Of a stretch of 64,000 nucleotides of DNA, positions 9,601-16,507 are shown in pieces. Positions within the stretch are counted from its first letter, which is position 1; each line of letters begins with the position of its first letter. The position numbers and the translations under genes are program-made. Under the pieces are notes generated by a model, which made no database searches, was not told where the DNA came from, and worked only from the letters and a program-made list of their open reading frames with translations. The DNA comes from Myxococcus qinghaiensis. GTDB lineage: Bacteria > Myxococcota > Myxococcia > Myxococcales > Myxococcaceae. The stretch lies in NCBI RefSeq assembly GCF_024198215.1, contig NZ_JAKCFA010000025.1, positions 124,001-188,000 on the forward strand, given 5' to 3'.

Positions 9601-9965
9601 ACGGCACGGCCTTCGTGGGCAGCGTGCAGTCCGGAGGCGAGGACGCGCGGCAGGTGCGCCGCTTCGGCCTGGACGCCAACGTGCTGTACGACACGCTGCT
9701 GCTCGCCACGCAGCTTCGGTTCAACGACTGGGGTCCATACGACTACCACCGCGTGTTCAACCTCACGTATCCGGTGCAGCTGGGCGGCGACGTGTCCTAC
9801 GGGCTCAAGCGGCCGGTGCTGGGCGCGGTGTCCACGCGCTTCGGTCTGCGAGGGTTGGTGCGCATGTTGGATGAGTACTCGGAGGGCATGAGCACGGTGG
9901 CCATCGCCGAGGGACTCAAGGGCCGCGAATACGAGGTGGGTGCGTATGCAATCCTTTCGCTCTGA
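6633..9965 (+). CDS. Secreted clan-A glycoside hydrolase fused to a C-terminal beta-barrel-like domain
   Basis: The GTG start at 6633 overlaps the previous TGA and gives 1110 residues beginning with a signal peptide (RALVLAPLLAVALYQAPVHA). A Pro/Thr-rich linker runs to about residue 85. Residues about 95-470 form a GH2-like TIM barrel: 'LLRGMNWGYTP' near its start, acid/base E238 in 'LLGNENNYG', and nucleophile E337 in 'FSEFGAD'. A second Thr-Pro linker (about 575-597) leads to about 510 residues rich in alternating aromatic strands ('ALEGYYRVGHYHWG', 'LDANVLYDTLLLATQLRF', 'QLGGDVSYGLKRPV'), resembling an outer-membrane barrel. I infer a hydrolase or transglycosylase held at the outer membrane. 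The C-terminal residue is Leu, not the usual aromatic, so barrel insertion is not certain. The exact GH family is undetermined. Confidence 0.8.
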   Translation: MRALVLAPLLAVALYQAPVHAGQDAQPVQPGGAQPQTAPVESTPPAASPPGGAPPAATTTTPSGPPSPTPSPAPQPLTLQPVDVKPGAEQATVVKIQHDERGFKLKVDGRDFLLRGMNWGYTPIGENYRYSLWNQPDDFVRAVLAREMTLLRDMGVNSIRQFDDIPPRWVEFIFKNYGITTVVNPLMGRYGATVNGAFVPNIDYSNAAHRKALLEELAKKVEVYRGVPGVLMWLLGNENNYGLHWTSYEIEALPGQEDAARAEHLYTLMGEAARTIKARDVNHPVALANGDLQYIDLVAKHAMDIDIFGANVYRGPSVRDLFDEVLRKVDKPVLFSEFGADAFNARDGREDHLSQAEYLRQQWEEIYTQTYGQGRVGNALGGFVFQWVDGWWKMGQEANLSIHDTTASWPNGGYAADFVPGQNNMNEEWFGICALGQPDDAGISRIQPRTAYYMLQAAFRLDPYAADTDLDRIHAHFAGLRPSDMSKSYESSIALAKTEELSMVRVSNLRLVMDSSLSRGSIATTRPNLTAADHTESIFFDLAVQPATGVYGRASFNVVGNVATNRLNNLFYENRGTTPTPTTPTTGSPTPGVSQPGVSAFDRFALYQAEFKLDRADFALEGYYRVGHYHWGEEGDFFGLYREANYGPNIDIYHGNAPFGVVLSGKRSFEGFKLAVGPELYWGANPSIVAKYRKGFGDMALTLVHQEDIARGATQQTASVIRERVARRTALTFEWNKGPLALDIGGILAAPQRIGEEFTWTREAKGGASYMGTGQEVLRDEVQFLDTLGAKARATYDLGGVRLYAQGSFRGLVADGGPEPSIVLTGWSLRESGRGNHFGAQAGAAFQLGTIEVAPNVLYQKPLIGPNPNIPDTFDQDSGTYFPAVRARNVLQDAFTVLDNRETLGAELLITFDPTPGTWFWAWDREMREDAPFAAGLDLVYRRQPTSRDASIAILADGSAVAFAGAPPARDEWETTLRMVGNPSQRLKLYGTAFVGSVQSGGEDARQVRRFGLDANVLYDTLLLATQLRFNDWGPYDYHRVFNLTYPVQLGGDVSYGLKRPVLGAVSTRFGLRGLVRMLDEYSEGMSTVAIAEGLKGREYEVGAYAILSL

Positions 9966-9975
9966 GGGACGACGT

Positions 9976-10530
9976 ATGAGGACGTGTCTCGTGCTCCTCG
10001 CGGCCTTGAGCACCTTCGGGTGTTATGACCGCGCGAGCTATGTCTATGGCGAGTCGCTGGAGGACCTGACGCTCGAGGTCCATGACCCGACCATGGGCGT
10101 GTATCCGAGCACCACCATCCTGGACGACCCGAACAATCCGTTCGCGGACTCGACGCCGGGGACGGAGACGAAGTGGGTGCTCCAGGCCAACGCGGGGCCG
10201 GTGGCGGCGTTCTACTCGTGGGCCACCGTGCTCGCGCGAGGGCCGTATGGCGAGGCGCAGTACTACGTGGGCCTCAACCTGCTCGGCGTGTACCAGAACG
10301 GACTGGCCCGGCAGGAGGACCTGCCGGTGGTGCGGGACATGGCCATCCGCTCGTACCAGTCGGTGTTGGACAACTTCCCGGACGCGGTGACGTACGACTC
10401 GACGGGGACGATTCCCTACGAGCTGTTGACGCCTTCCTACAAGGCCATCGTGGAGATGGGTGGGACGGTGACGGGCGGCTGGGTGCTGGTGCGGACCTCG
10501 AGTGGTGGTGAAAGGGCGGTGCGACCATGA
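9976..10530 (+). CDS. Lipoprotein of unknown function in the saccharide island
   Basis: The ATG at 9976, ten bases after the glycosidase stop and preceded by GAGGGACGACG, gives 184 residues. The N-terminus 'MRTCLVLLAALSTFGC' is a lipoprotein signal with Cys16 as the acylated residue. The mature part contains no catalytic motif I recognise. It has acidic and Tyr-rich stretches and a predicted helical segment near residues 70-140 ('VLARGPYGEAQYYVG'). It overlaps the next lipoprotein gene by four bases. Its position suggests a surface or periplasmic accessory to the glycosidase or to substrate binding, but no function can be assigned. Confidence 0.75.
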   Translation: MRTCLVLLAALSTFGCYDRASYVYGESLEDLTLEVHDPTMGVYPSTTILDDPNNPFADSTPGTETKWVLQANAGPVAAFYSWATVLARGPYGEAQYYVGLNLLGVYQNGLARQEDLPVVRDMAIRSYQSVLDNFPDAVTYDSTGTIPYELLTPSYKAIVEMGGTVTGGWVLVRTSSGGERAVRP

Positions 10531-11174
10531 AGCGGACCGTGGGAATGCTGCTGTTGACGTTGGCCGCGTGCCGACCGGACCCGGGGGCATCCGACTACGA
10601 GAACCACCAGCCGTCCTCGCAGAACGATGCCGGGTCGAATCCCCAGGACGAGGCGCTCCCGGGGCCGTTCCCGTTCGAGGCGGGCCAGCGGCGCCTGTTC
10701 GTCGGCTTCTACGAGGGAGGCCGGTCCGAGGAGATCATCATCAACGACGTGGACACGCACCTCTACCTGTACGAGGGCACCGTTACGATTGAGCCTTCGA
10801 ACACGCGCATCGAGGGGAAGACGGCGGACCGCATCATCCACACGGGCAAGGGGTGGCTGGGCTTCGGCATCCACTGGGATACGGGCCACAACCTGGACGC
10901 GTGGAAGACGCTGCACGTGAGCCTCAACTCGTCGGACCCGGGGTTCGCCTCGGTGAAGATTGGGATGAGCGACACGGAGGGCGTGCAGTTGGACGTGGCG
11001 AAGTATGGGTATGTGAATGACGGGCAGTGGCACCACCTGGCCATTCCGCTGTCGGACTTCTCCGCGGCGGGAGTGAGCATGGGCGCGGTGCTGTCGCCCT
11101 TCGTGTTCATCGCGGGAGGCGGGCCTTCGGGCAACGCGCTGCTGCTGGACAACCTGTACTTCACGGCGAACTAG
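10527..11174 (+). CDS. Lipoprotein with a carbohydrate-binding-like beta-sandwich
   Basis: The protein has 215 residues. 'MKRTVGMLLLTLAAC' is a lipoprotein signal with Cys15 acylated, followed by a flexible Asp/Pro/Ser-rich stalk to about residue 45. Residues about 60-215 look like a jelly-roll carbohydrate-binding module: 'GWLGFGIHWDTGHNLDAW', a 'LHVSLNSSD' strand, 'DGQWHHLAIPLSDF' and a C-terminal 'ALLLDNLYF' strand. This pattern is common in modules attached to beta-glucan-active enzymes (galactose-binding-like, CIA30/ExoP-like folds). I infer a surface glycan-binding lipoprotein working with the secreted glycosidase two genes upstream. A strong hairpin 12 bases after the stop closes the operon. 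Confidence 0.75.
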   Translation: MKRTVGMLLLTLAACRPDPGASDYENHQPSSQNDAGSNPQDEALPGPFPFEAGQRRLFVGFYEGGRSEEIIINDVDTHLYLYEGTVTIEPSNTRIEGKTADRIIHTGKGWLGFGIHWDTGHNLDAWKTLHVSLNSSDPGFASVKIGMSDTEGVQLDVAKYGYVNDGQWHHLAIPLSDFSAAGVSMGAVLSPFVFIAGGGPSGNALLLDNLYFTAN

Positions 11175-11186
11175 CTGTGAGGCTTG

Positions 11187-11218
11187 GGCCCGCTTCCCTG
11201 GTTCAGGGGGAGCGGGCC
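11187..11218 (+). terminator. Hairpin terminator of the saccharide island
   Basis: GGCCCGCT at 11187-11194 pairs with AGCGGGCC at 11211-11218. The inner TCCC and GGGG bases can extend the stem, leaving a loop of about seven bases. It lies 12 bases after the last island gene and before the AraC gene. There is no long T run, as is common in this GC-rich DNA. Confidence 0.65.
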
Positions 11219-11253
11219 TGTTGCCGGGACGCGGTGTTAGGATTGAGCGCGAG

Positions 11254-12249
11254 ATGTCCGGCGCGCGTCCGTCTTGTCCGAGCTGCTCCCCTGTGTCCCG
11301 ACTCGAGCGGGACTGGGTCGACGTGGCGCGTGACGAGGCGACGGGCATCGAGAGCATTCGAGCGCACTTCACGGGCCATGCGTATGACCCCCACTTTCAC
11401 GACGCGTACCTCGTGGGAGTGACGGAGCAGGGGCTCCAGGAGTTCTCATGTCGGCGGGCCCTGCACCGGAGCACCCCGGGACGGGTCATCCTGATTGAGC
11501 CCGGGGAGACTCATGACGGGCATGCCCGGGGCGAGACGGGCTTCACGTATCTGATGCTCTACCTGGAGCCGTCGTGGGTGGCTCGGGCTTGCGAGCGCGT
11601 GGCGGATGGGCGTGGGGTGTCACAGGGACCGGGCTTCCAGGCGACGCTCACGGAGGAGCCTCGGTTGGCGGCGCATATCCAGCGGGCGTTCTGGCGACTG
11701 CGCGGGACAGGCTCGCGGCTGGCGCGGGACGAGGCGCTGGAGGAGCTGGCGGCGGCGCTCAATCCACAGCTCGGAGCATCGGTGGTGACGCGACTGGGGG
11801 AGGCAGCGCACCGGGCCGCGCGTCGGGCACGGGAGTTCCTGCGGACGCGGATGGAGGAGGACCTGGGGCTGGAGGAGCTGGCGCGGGAGTGCGGAGCAAA
11901 TCGCTTCCAGCTCTCGCGAGCGTTCCGTGCGGCCTATGGGCTGCCACCTCATGCGTATCTGGTGCAGCTTCGCCTCGCGGCGGCGCGCGGGAGGTTGGCG
12001 AGAGGAGAGACACCCGCGAGTGTCGCGGCGGCGGTGGGCTTCGCGGACCAGAGTCACCTGGGACGATGGTTCCGGCGGGCGTATGGACTGACACCGGCCG
12101 CCTACCGCGCGATGTGCACGAACGTTCCAGACCTGGAGCGCGCCTCTGTCGAGGATGACCGGCGACAGAGGAGACCTCCATGCCCGAGCTGTTCACGACC
12201 AAGATCGCCATCGTCATCCGCGAAGACCTCGCCGTCTGGCAGAAGCTGA
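11254..12249 (+). CDS. AraC-family transcriptional regulator
   Basis: The 331-residue reading uses the ATG at 11254. Residues about 15-120 are an AraC-type cupin ligand-binding domain ('HAYDPHFHDAYLVGVTEQG', 'IEPGETHDG'). Residues about 190-290 contain two helix-turn-helix motifs, 'LGLEELARECGANRFQLSRAF' being split over the first and 'TPASVAAAVGFADQSHLGRWF' over the second, followed by 'YGLTPAAYR'. The last 70 bases of the gene overlap the beginning of the DUF2000 gene in another frame, so the tail after residue about 295 is not part of the conserved domain. The natural partner is the DUF2000 gene; control of the upstream saccharide island is possible but the hairpin between them argues for a separate transcript. 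Confidence 0.88.
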   Translation: MSGARPSCPSCSPVSRLERDWVDVARDEATGIESIRAHFTGHAYDPHFHDAYLVGVTEQGLQEFSCRRALHRSTPGRVILIEPGETHDGHARGETGFTYLMLYLEPSWVARACERVADGRGVSQGPGFQATLTEEPRLAAHIQRAFWRLRGTGSRLARDEALEELAAALNPQLGASVVTRLGEAAHRAARRAREFLRTRMEEDLGLEELARECGANRFQLSRAFRAAYGLPPHAYLVQLRLAAARGRLARGETPASVAAAVGFADQSHLGRWFRRAYGLTPAAYRAMCTNVPDLERASVEDDRRQRRPPCPSCSRPRSPSSSAKTSPSGRS

Positions 12250-12596
12250 ACGTCACCGCCTTCCTCGCGACGGGAATGGCCGCATCGGCTCCGGAGATGC
12301 TGGGGGAGCCGTATGAGGATGCGACGGGAAGGAAGTACAGCCGGCTCCTGGGCCAGCCGATGCTCGTGTTCAGCGCCACTCGGGAGCAGCTTCAAGCCGC
12401 GCACCGGGCCGCCGTGGAGCGAGGGTTGACGGCCGCTGTGTACGTGGCCGCCATGTTCGCCACGGGCAACGACGTGGACAACCGGGCCGCGTTCCGCGCG
12501 GAGAACCCCGAGGACTTCGACTTCGTGGGCCTGGCGTTGCGAGGTGAGCGCAAGCAGGTGGACAAGGCCATCAAGGGGCTCGCACTGCACAAGTGA
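12180..12596 (+). CDS. DUF2000 family protein
   Basis: The 138-residue cytoplasmic protein starts at an ATG preceded by AGAGGAGACCTCC, a strong ribosome-binding site. The sequence fits the DUF2000 family: 'TTKIAIVIREDLAVWQKLNVTAFLATG' at the start (read as a beta strand then helix), 'LLGQPMLVF' in the middle and 'EDFDFVGLALRG' near the end. Family members are often encoded beside AraC regulators, as here. The biochemical role is unknown. The start lies inside the AraC gene, an unusually long 70-base overlap, so the two are probably one transcript. Confidence 0.85.
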   Translation: MPELFTTKIAIVIREDLAVWQKLNVTAFLATGMAASAPEMLGEPYEDATGRKYSRLLGQPMLVFSATREQLQAAHRAAVERGLTAAVYVAAMFATGNDVDNRAAFRAENPEDFDFVGLALRGERKQVDKAIKGLALHK

Positions 12597-12643
12597 GCGA
12601 GGCCGGACTCCTGCGACCCGTCATCTCCTGACGCCTGCTCCAA

Positions 12644-13351
12644 TCACCGCCTCTTCCACCTCGCATCGCCCTCTTCCGCGGTGAGGAGGATGAGCGTCGC
12701 GGTGATGGCGGCTTGCACGTCCGGGGGGTCGCCCGTGAGCGCGTCGCGGTACAGGAAGAACTGTCCCACCCGGACGATGACGTTCGATAGCGCATCCAGC
12801 CCCATCGCCGGGCGGAGGTGCTTGTCCCTCACGCCCTCCTCCAGCGCCTTCCTGATGCTCGCCGCGCAGCGCTCTTCCACGCGGCTGCTCTTCGACATCA
12901 GCACCCGCATCGCGTACTCGGAATCCTGTTGGATGAAGCGCCGCAGCGGCGCGTCCTCCACAATCAGGTGGAGGAGGCGCTGGGTGACCGCCGCCACATA
13001 CGCCGGCCCCTCCCCCTTGAACTCGCTTCTCGCGGCGGTGAGCGCGGCCTCGAACCGGAAAGACAGCACCTCGCCATAGAGCAGCTCCCGCGTCCCCGCC
13101 CAGCGGAACACCGTGGCCCGACTCACGCCCAGCTCCTGCGCCATCCGGCCGATGTCGAACCGCTCCCCTTCTTCCCACCACCGCATCGCCAGGGCGAAGA
13201 GGTCCTGCGGCGTCGCCCGTGAAGGCACCTCCAGCCGCTTCGAGAGCGGCGTCACCCGCCCCCGCGCCTTCTCTCGCGAAGCCGGCCGACGCGTCCTCGA
13301 AGGCGCCGCCTTCGTCGCGCCCCTCGAGTCCTTCACGCGCGTGCGCTTCAT
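12644..13351 (-). CDS. TetR-family regulator, QsdR-like
   Basis: The protein has 235 residues. A basic, Ser/Arg-rich extension of about 45 residues precedes the TetR helix-turn-helix ('FDIGRMAQELGVSRATVFRWAG', in two parts around residues 65-86). The rest is the helical ligand-binding domain of the QsdR subgroup, with 'RFIQQDSEYAMRVLMSK' in the middle and a C-terminal 'DVQAAITATLILL' helix. Its start overlaps the stop of the SDR gene by four bases (ATGA), so it is the last gene of the monooxygenase operon and is likely its autoregulator. Candidate operator palindromes lie upstream of the first gene of the operon at 15837-15873. Confidence 0.85.
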   Translation of the reverse strand: MKRTRVKDSRGATKAAPSRTRRPASREKARGRVTPLSKRLEVPSRATPQDLFALAMRWWEEGERFDIGRMAQELGVSRATVFRWAGTRELLYGEVLSFRFEAALTAARSEFKGEGPAYVAAVTQRLLHLIVEDAPLRRFIQQDSEYAMRVLMSKSSRVEERCAASIRKALEEGVRDKHLRPAMGLDALSNVIVRVGQFFLYRDALTGDPPDVQAAITATLILLTAEEGDARWKRR

Positions 13352-14193
13352 GTCGCCGCGCTCAGCATCTTCCGCCGCCGACGCCGCATCCCCGCCACCA
13401 GCACCCGCTGGTACAGGGTCGGCAACAACCGCTGGAACAGGTCGATGAGCACCGCATCCCCGCCAATGAGCTGCCGACGACGGTTCTTCCGAATCGCCGT
13501 GACGATGTCCTCCGCCGCCCGCTCCGGCGTGGTGGCGAAGGCCTTCTCGAAGTCACTCGACGAGCGTTCGTCCGTCCACCCTCGACGCACCGTGACCCGC
13601 GCATTGCGCGCGATGTTCGTCTTGATACCCCCAGGGTGCACACAGGTGACGCCGATGGTCCCCGGCTCCACCTCCAGCTCCTGCCGCAGCGCCTCCGTGA
13701 AGCCCTTCACCGCGAACTTCGCCGAGTTGTACGCCGCCTGCGTCGGTACCCCGATGAGGCCAAAGACACTCGACACGTTGACGATGTGCCCCTCGTCCAC
13801 CGCCTTCAGGTGCGGCAGGAACGCCTTCGTCCCATACACCACACCCCAGAAGTTGATGTTCATCAGCCACTCGAAGTCCTCGTACCGGGTGTCCTCGATG
13901 GTGGCCCCCAACGCCACACCCGCGTTGTTGATGATGATGTGGACGCCGCCGAACTCCTTCGCCACATCATCCGCCCAGGCGTGCACCTGCTCGCGCTTCG
14001 CGACATCCACCCGGTCCACCCGGACACGGACACCGTGCGCGCGGCACTGCGTCTCCGTCTCGGAGAGCCCCTGCACATTCACGTCCGACAACGCGACGTG
14101 ACAGCCCTGACGCGCGAGCAACACCGCCGTCGCCCGGCCGATGCCCGAGCCCGCTCCGGTTATCGCCGCGACCTTGTCCTTCACCGACTTCAT
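13348..14193 (-). CDS. Short-chain dehydrogenase/reductase
   Basis: The 281-residue enzyme is a classical SDR: glycine motif TGAGSGIG at residues 12-19, NNAG at 89-92, a catalytic Ser near 141-142, and the Y155-x-x-x-K159 pair in 'YNSAKFAVKG'. D37 in 'LSDVN' after the second strand is consistent with NAD(H) preference, though this is only indicative. A C-terminal extension of about 50 residues ends in an Arg-rich helix. It is coupled on both sides by four-base overlaps, to a 32-codon frame upstream and to the TetR gene downstream. With the flavin monooxygenase gene it resembles operons that process ketones or lipid-derived alcohols, such as the mycobacterial mymA operon. Confidence 0.93.
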   Translation of the reverse strand: MKSVKDKVAAITGAGSGIGRATAVLLARQGCHVALSDVNVQGLSETETQCRAHGVRVRVDRVDVAKREQVHAWADDVAKEFGGVHIIINNAGVALGATIEDTRYEDFEWLMNINFWGVVYGTKAFLPHLKAVDEGHIVNVSSVFGLIGVPTQAAYNSAKFAVKGFTEALRQELEVEPGTIGVTCVHPGGIKTNIARNARVTVRRGWTDERSSSDFEKAFATTPERAAEDIVTAIRKNRRRQLIGGDAVLIDLFQRLLPTLYQRVLVAGMRRRRRKMLSAAT

Positions 14194-14288
14194 CTGTTGG
14201 CTCCGTTCCGCGTTCGGCCCGACAGACCCTCATCGAGCATGCGGCGCGACGACATCGCGAGCGCCGCCATCGCCACCGCGTCAGCCAT
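14190..14288 (-). CDS. Possible 32-residue coupled peptide between monooxygenase and SDR
   Basis: The ATG at 14288 lies three bases before the monooxygenase TGA on the coding strand, and the stop overlaps the SDR start as ATGA. The frame therefore fills the gap between the two genes exactly. The peptide begins M-A-D-A-V-A-M-A-A-L-A and ends basic (RTRNGANR), with a short Ala/Met-rich helix. It could be a real microprotein, or only a translated leader that carries ribosomes from one gene to the next. No family is recognised. Confidence 0.3.
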   Translation of the reverse strand: MADAVAMAALAMSSRRMLDEGLSGRTRNGANR

Positions 14289-15798
14289 GCGCCTTCTTCC
14301 GAGAACCCGCCTCGCCCCTCGCACGCGCTCGCCGGTGGATGGCCACATAGTCCGTCGGCTCGAAGGCGGAGACGCGGCGCCGGTATTCGAAGGTGAAGCC
14401 CGGCCACAGCGTCGAGTTGCGCCCCGTCGCATCCAGGTACCAGCTCACACAGCCGCCCCGCATCCACACCGTCTGGGCCATTCGCGTGTCGACCTCGCGA
14501 ACGAACGCCTCCTGCGCATCCGCCGTGGGCTCCACCGCCGCCAGTCCCCTGCCCTCCAGGTAGCGCAGCGCGCTGAGCACGTGCGCCAGCTGGCTCTCAA
14601 TCATCAGGATGACCGACGTGTGCCCCAGCCCCGTGTTCGGCCCCAGCAACATGAAGAAGTTGGGGAACCCGCTCACCGACGTCCCCAGGTGCGCCTTCAT
14701 GCTCCCCGCCCACGTCTCCGCCAGGGTGCGCCCGTCACGCCCCCGGATGTGCCGGGCGAACGACGGCTCCGTTATCTGGAACCCCGTGCCGAAGATGAGC
14801 GCGTCCACCGGATGCTCCACGCCCGACGTCGTGACGACGGAGTGCTCGCGCACCTCCTGGAGCCCCTCCGTGACGACCTCCACGTTCTCCCGCGTCAGCG
14901 CCGGCAGGTAGTCGTCCGACACCAGCACGCGCTTGCAGCCCATGGTGTAGCCAGGCCGCAGCTTCGCGCGCAGCACCGGGTCCGGAACCGACGCCTTCAG
15001 GTGCCGCCACGCGCCACGCTGCGCCAACTTGATGATCCACGGGTACATGAAGGCCAGCGCGGACAGCTCCTTCACCGCGTAGATGCCCGCGCGCATCAAC
15101 CACCGCGCCCCAGGGACGCGCGCGTACAGCCACTGCTTCCAACCGGAGATGGCGTCGTCGTTGCGCGGAAGAATCCACGGCGGCGTGCGCTGGAAGAGGA
15201 CCAGCTTCGCCACCTTCGGCTGGATGGCCGGGACGAACTGAATCGCGGACGCCCCCGTGCCCACCACCGCCACCTGGCGCCCCTCCAGCGCGTAGTCGTG
15301 GTCCCACCGCGCCGAGTGCATCACCTTGCCCTGGAAGCGCTCCAGGCCCGGAATGGCGGGCTGCACCGGCTCGCCAAAGGCTCCCGCCGCGAGGATGAAG
15401 ACGTCCGCCGTGAAGAGCCCCTCCGACGTCTGGAGGCGCCAGTGCCCCGCCTCGTCGTCCCAGCGCGCGTCCTCCACTGAGTGACGGAAGCGCACGTGAG
15501 GAAGCACGCCGAACCGCTCCGCGCAGTCGCGCAGGTACGCATGAATCTCCGCCTGGGGCGAGTACGAGCGGGACCAGCGAGGATTCGGCGCGAAGGAGAA
15601 CGAGTACAGGTGCGAGGGCACGTCGCACGCACACCCCGGATACGAGTTGTCCCGCCAGACGCCACCCACGTCGTCCGCGCGCTCGAAGACGACGAAGTCC
15701 TCCAGCCCCTCCTGCTTGAGCCGGATGGCCATCCCCAGGCCGCCGAACCCACTGCCCGCGATGGCCACGTGGAAGTGCCGCGTCAGGGGAAGGGACAT
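14281..15798 (-). CDS. Flavin-dependent Baeyer-Villiger-type monooxygenase
   Basis: The 505-residue protein has an FAD Rossmann motif GSGFGG at residues 15-20, a second dinucleotide (NADPH) motif GTGASA at 180-185 and, between them, FQGKVMHSARWDHD at 155-168. The last matches the Baeyer-Villiger fingerprint F-x-G-x-x-x-H-x-x-x-W-(P/D). The early 'DDVGGVWRDNSYPGCACD' segment is also typical. The likely reaction is NADPH- and O2-dependent insertion of oxygen beside a ketone carbonyl. It is the first gene of an operon with the SDR and QsdR-like genes; the 150-base region upstream carries palindromes that may bind that regulator. The natural substrate is unknown. Confidence 0.9.
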   Translation of the reverse strand: MSLPLTRHFHVAIAGSGFGGLGMAIRLKQEGLEDFVVFERADDVGGVWRDNSYPGCACDVPSHLYSFSFAPNPRWSRSYSPQAEIHAYLRDCAERFGVLPHVRFRHSVEDARWDDEAGHWRLQTSEGLFTADVFILAAGAFGEPVQPAIPGLERFQGKVMHSARWDHDYALEGRQVAVVGTGASAIQFVPAIQPKVAKLVLFQRTPPWILPRNDDAISGWKQWLYARVPGARWLMRAGIYAVKELSALAFMYPWIIKLAQRGAWRHLKASVPDPVLRAKLRPGYTMGCKRVLVSDDYLPALTRENVEVVTEGLQEVREHSVVTTSGVEHPVDALIFGTGFQITEPSFARHIRGRDGRTLAETWAGSMKAHLGTSVSGFPNFFMLLGPNTGLGHTSVILMIESQLAHVLSALRYLEGRGLAAVEPTADAQEAFVREVDTRMAQTVWMRGGCVSWYLDATGRNSTLWPGFTFEYRRRVSAFEPTDYVAIHRRARARGEAGSRKKAHG

Positions 15799-15836
15799 CC
15801 TGGCCTCCAGTGGGAACCCACGCTACGGACTCCCAG

Positions 15837-15873
15837 CATGGCGCGCCATGAGTCACTTCGCAATCTTGACTCA
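15837..15873. promoter_or_regulatory. Candidate operator: two palindromes upstream of the monooxygenase operon
   Basis: CATGGCGCGCCATG at 15837-15850 is a perfect 14-base palindrome. TGAGTCA at 15849-15855 and TGACTCA at 15867-15873 form an inverted repeat with an 11-base spacer. They lie 39-75 bases upstream of the monooxygenase ATG, where a promoter is expected, and the operon encodes a TetR-type regulator. Binding is inferred, not shown. Confidence 0.45.
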
Positions 15874-15918
15874 CTCGTGACGTAGGCCAGCGAGGTGTCG
15901 CACGAGAGGCAGCCTCAT

Positions 15919-15940
15919 GCGGGGGCACGGAGCCCACCGC
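15919..15940 (-). terminator. Possible weak hairpin after mntP
   Basis: GCGGGGGC and GCCCACCGC flank a five-base loop, giving an imperfect stem just after the mntP stop in the transcribed direction. It would separate the hprK-rapZ-mntP transcript from the monooxygenase operon. Confidence 0.3.
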
Positions 15941-15948
15941 CGGGAGGC

Positions 15949-16503
15949 CTACGCGCTCATGTGCTCGAAGAGCGTCTTGAAGCCGATGCCGATGAGCACC
16001 AGGCCGCCGAGGATTTCGATGCGGGTGCCGAAGCGCTCCCCCAGCCGCTTGCCAGCCCAGGCGCCGAGGATGGACAGCACGAAGGTCATCACCCCGATGA
16101 GGCCCGTGGACAAGAGGATGCCCTGGTCCAGCGCGGGCAGCGTCACGCCGACGGCGAGCGCGTCGATGCTGGTGGCCACGCCGAGCGTCAGCAGCATGGG
16201 CAGCGGAATGCCGGTGGCGGAGCGCGTCTCCTCGTCATGGGAGAACGCTTCCCAAATCATGTGCCCGCCCACGAGCGCGAGCAGTCCGAAGGCAATCCAA
16301 TGGTCCACCGCCGCGAAGTGCGTGAGGATGGCCCGGCCCCCGAGCGCACCGCCCAGGGACATGCCGAATTGGAACAGGCCGAACGTCAGCGCCAGCTTGA
16401 GGACATCCGGCTGACGCGCGCCACGGATGGCCATCCCGCTGGACACGGCGGTGGCGTCCATCGCCACCCCGAGCGAGAGCAGAAACAGGGTCAGGGACGC
16501 CAC
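15949..16503 (-). CDS. mntP: Manganese efflux pump MntP
   Basis: The 184-residue protein starts at GTG and has six membrane helices in two three-helix repeats, the size and topology of MntP. Conserved acidic membrane motifs are present: 'LGVAMDATAV' in the first helix and 'TSIDALAVG' in the fourth. The family exports Mn(II) across the inner membrane and is often controlled by a manganese riboswitch (yybP-ykoY type). I see none here, because the start lies only four bases after the rapZ stop, so the gene is transcribed with hprK-rapZ. That linkage of manganese export to PTS regulatory genes is unusual. Confidence 0.92.
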   Translation of the reverse strand: MASLTLFLLSLGVAMDATAVSSGMAIRGARQPDVLKLALTFGLFQFGMSLGGALGGRAILTHFAAVDHWIAFGLLALVGGHMIWEAFSHDEETRSATGIPLPMLLTLGVATSIDALAVGVTLPALDQGILLSTGLIGVMTFVLSILGAWAGKRLGERFGTRIEILGGLVLIGIGFKTLFEHMSA

Positions 16504-16507
16504 CGAG

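Noticed and set aside
6543-10013. A 1156-codon open frame antisense to the glycosidase gene
   Set aside because: It is Arg/His/Ala-rich with no domain, and the plus strand codes a clear enzyme. Long antisense frames are expected in DNA with GC-rich third positions.
11254-12249. AraC gene considered as the regulator of the upstream saccharide island
   Set aside because: A strong hairpin separates them and the gene overlaps DUF2000 downstream, its usual partner; no operator shared with the island was seen.
13219-15480. A 753-codon plus-strand frame across the SDR and monooxygenase genes
   Set aside because: No recognisable protein; the minus strand holds two enzymes with complete motifs.
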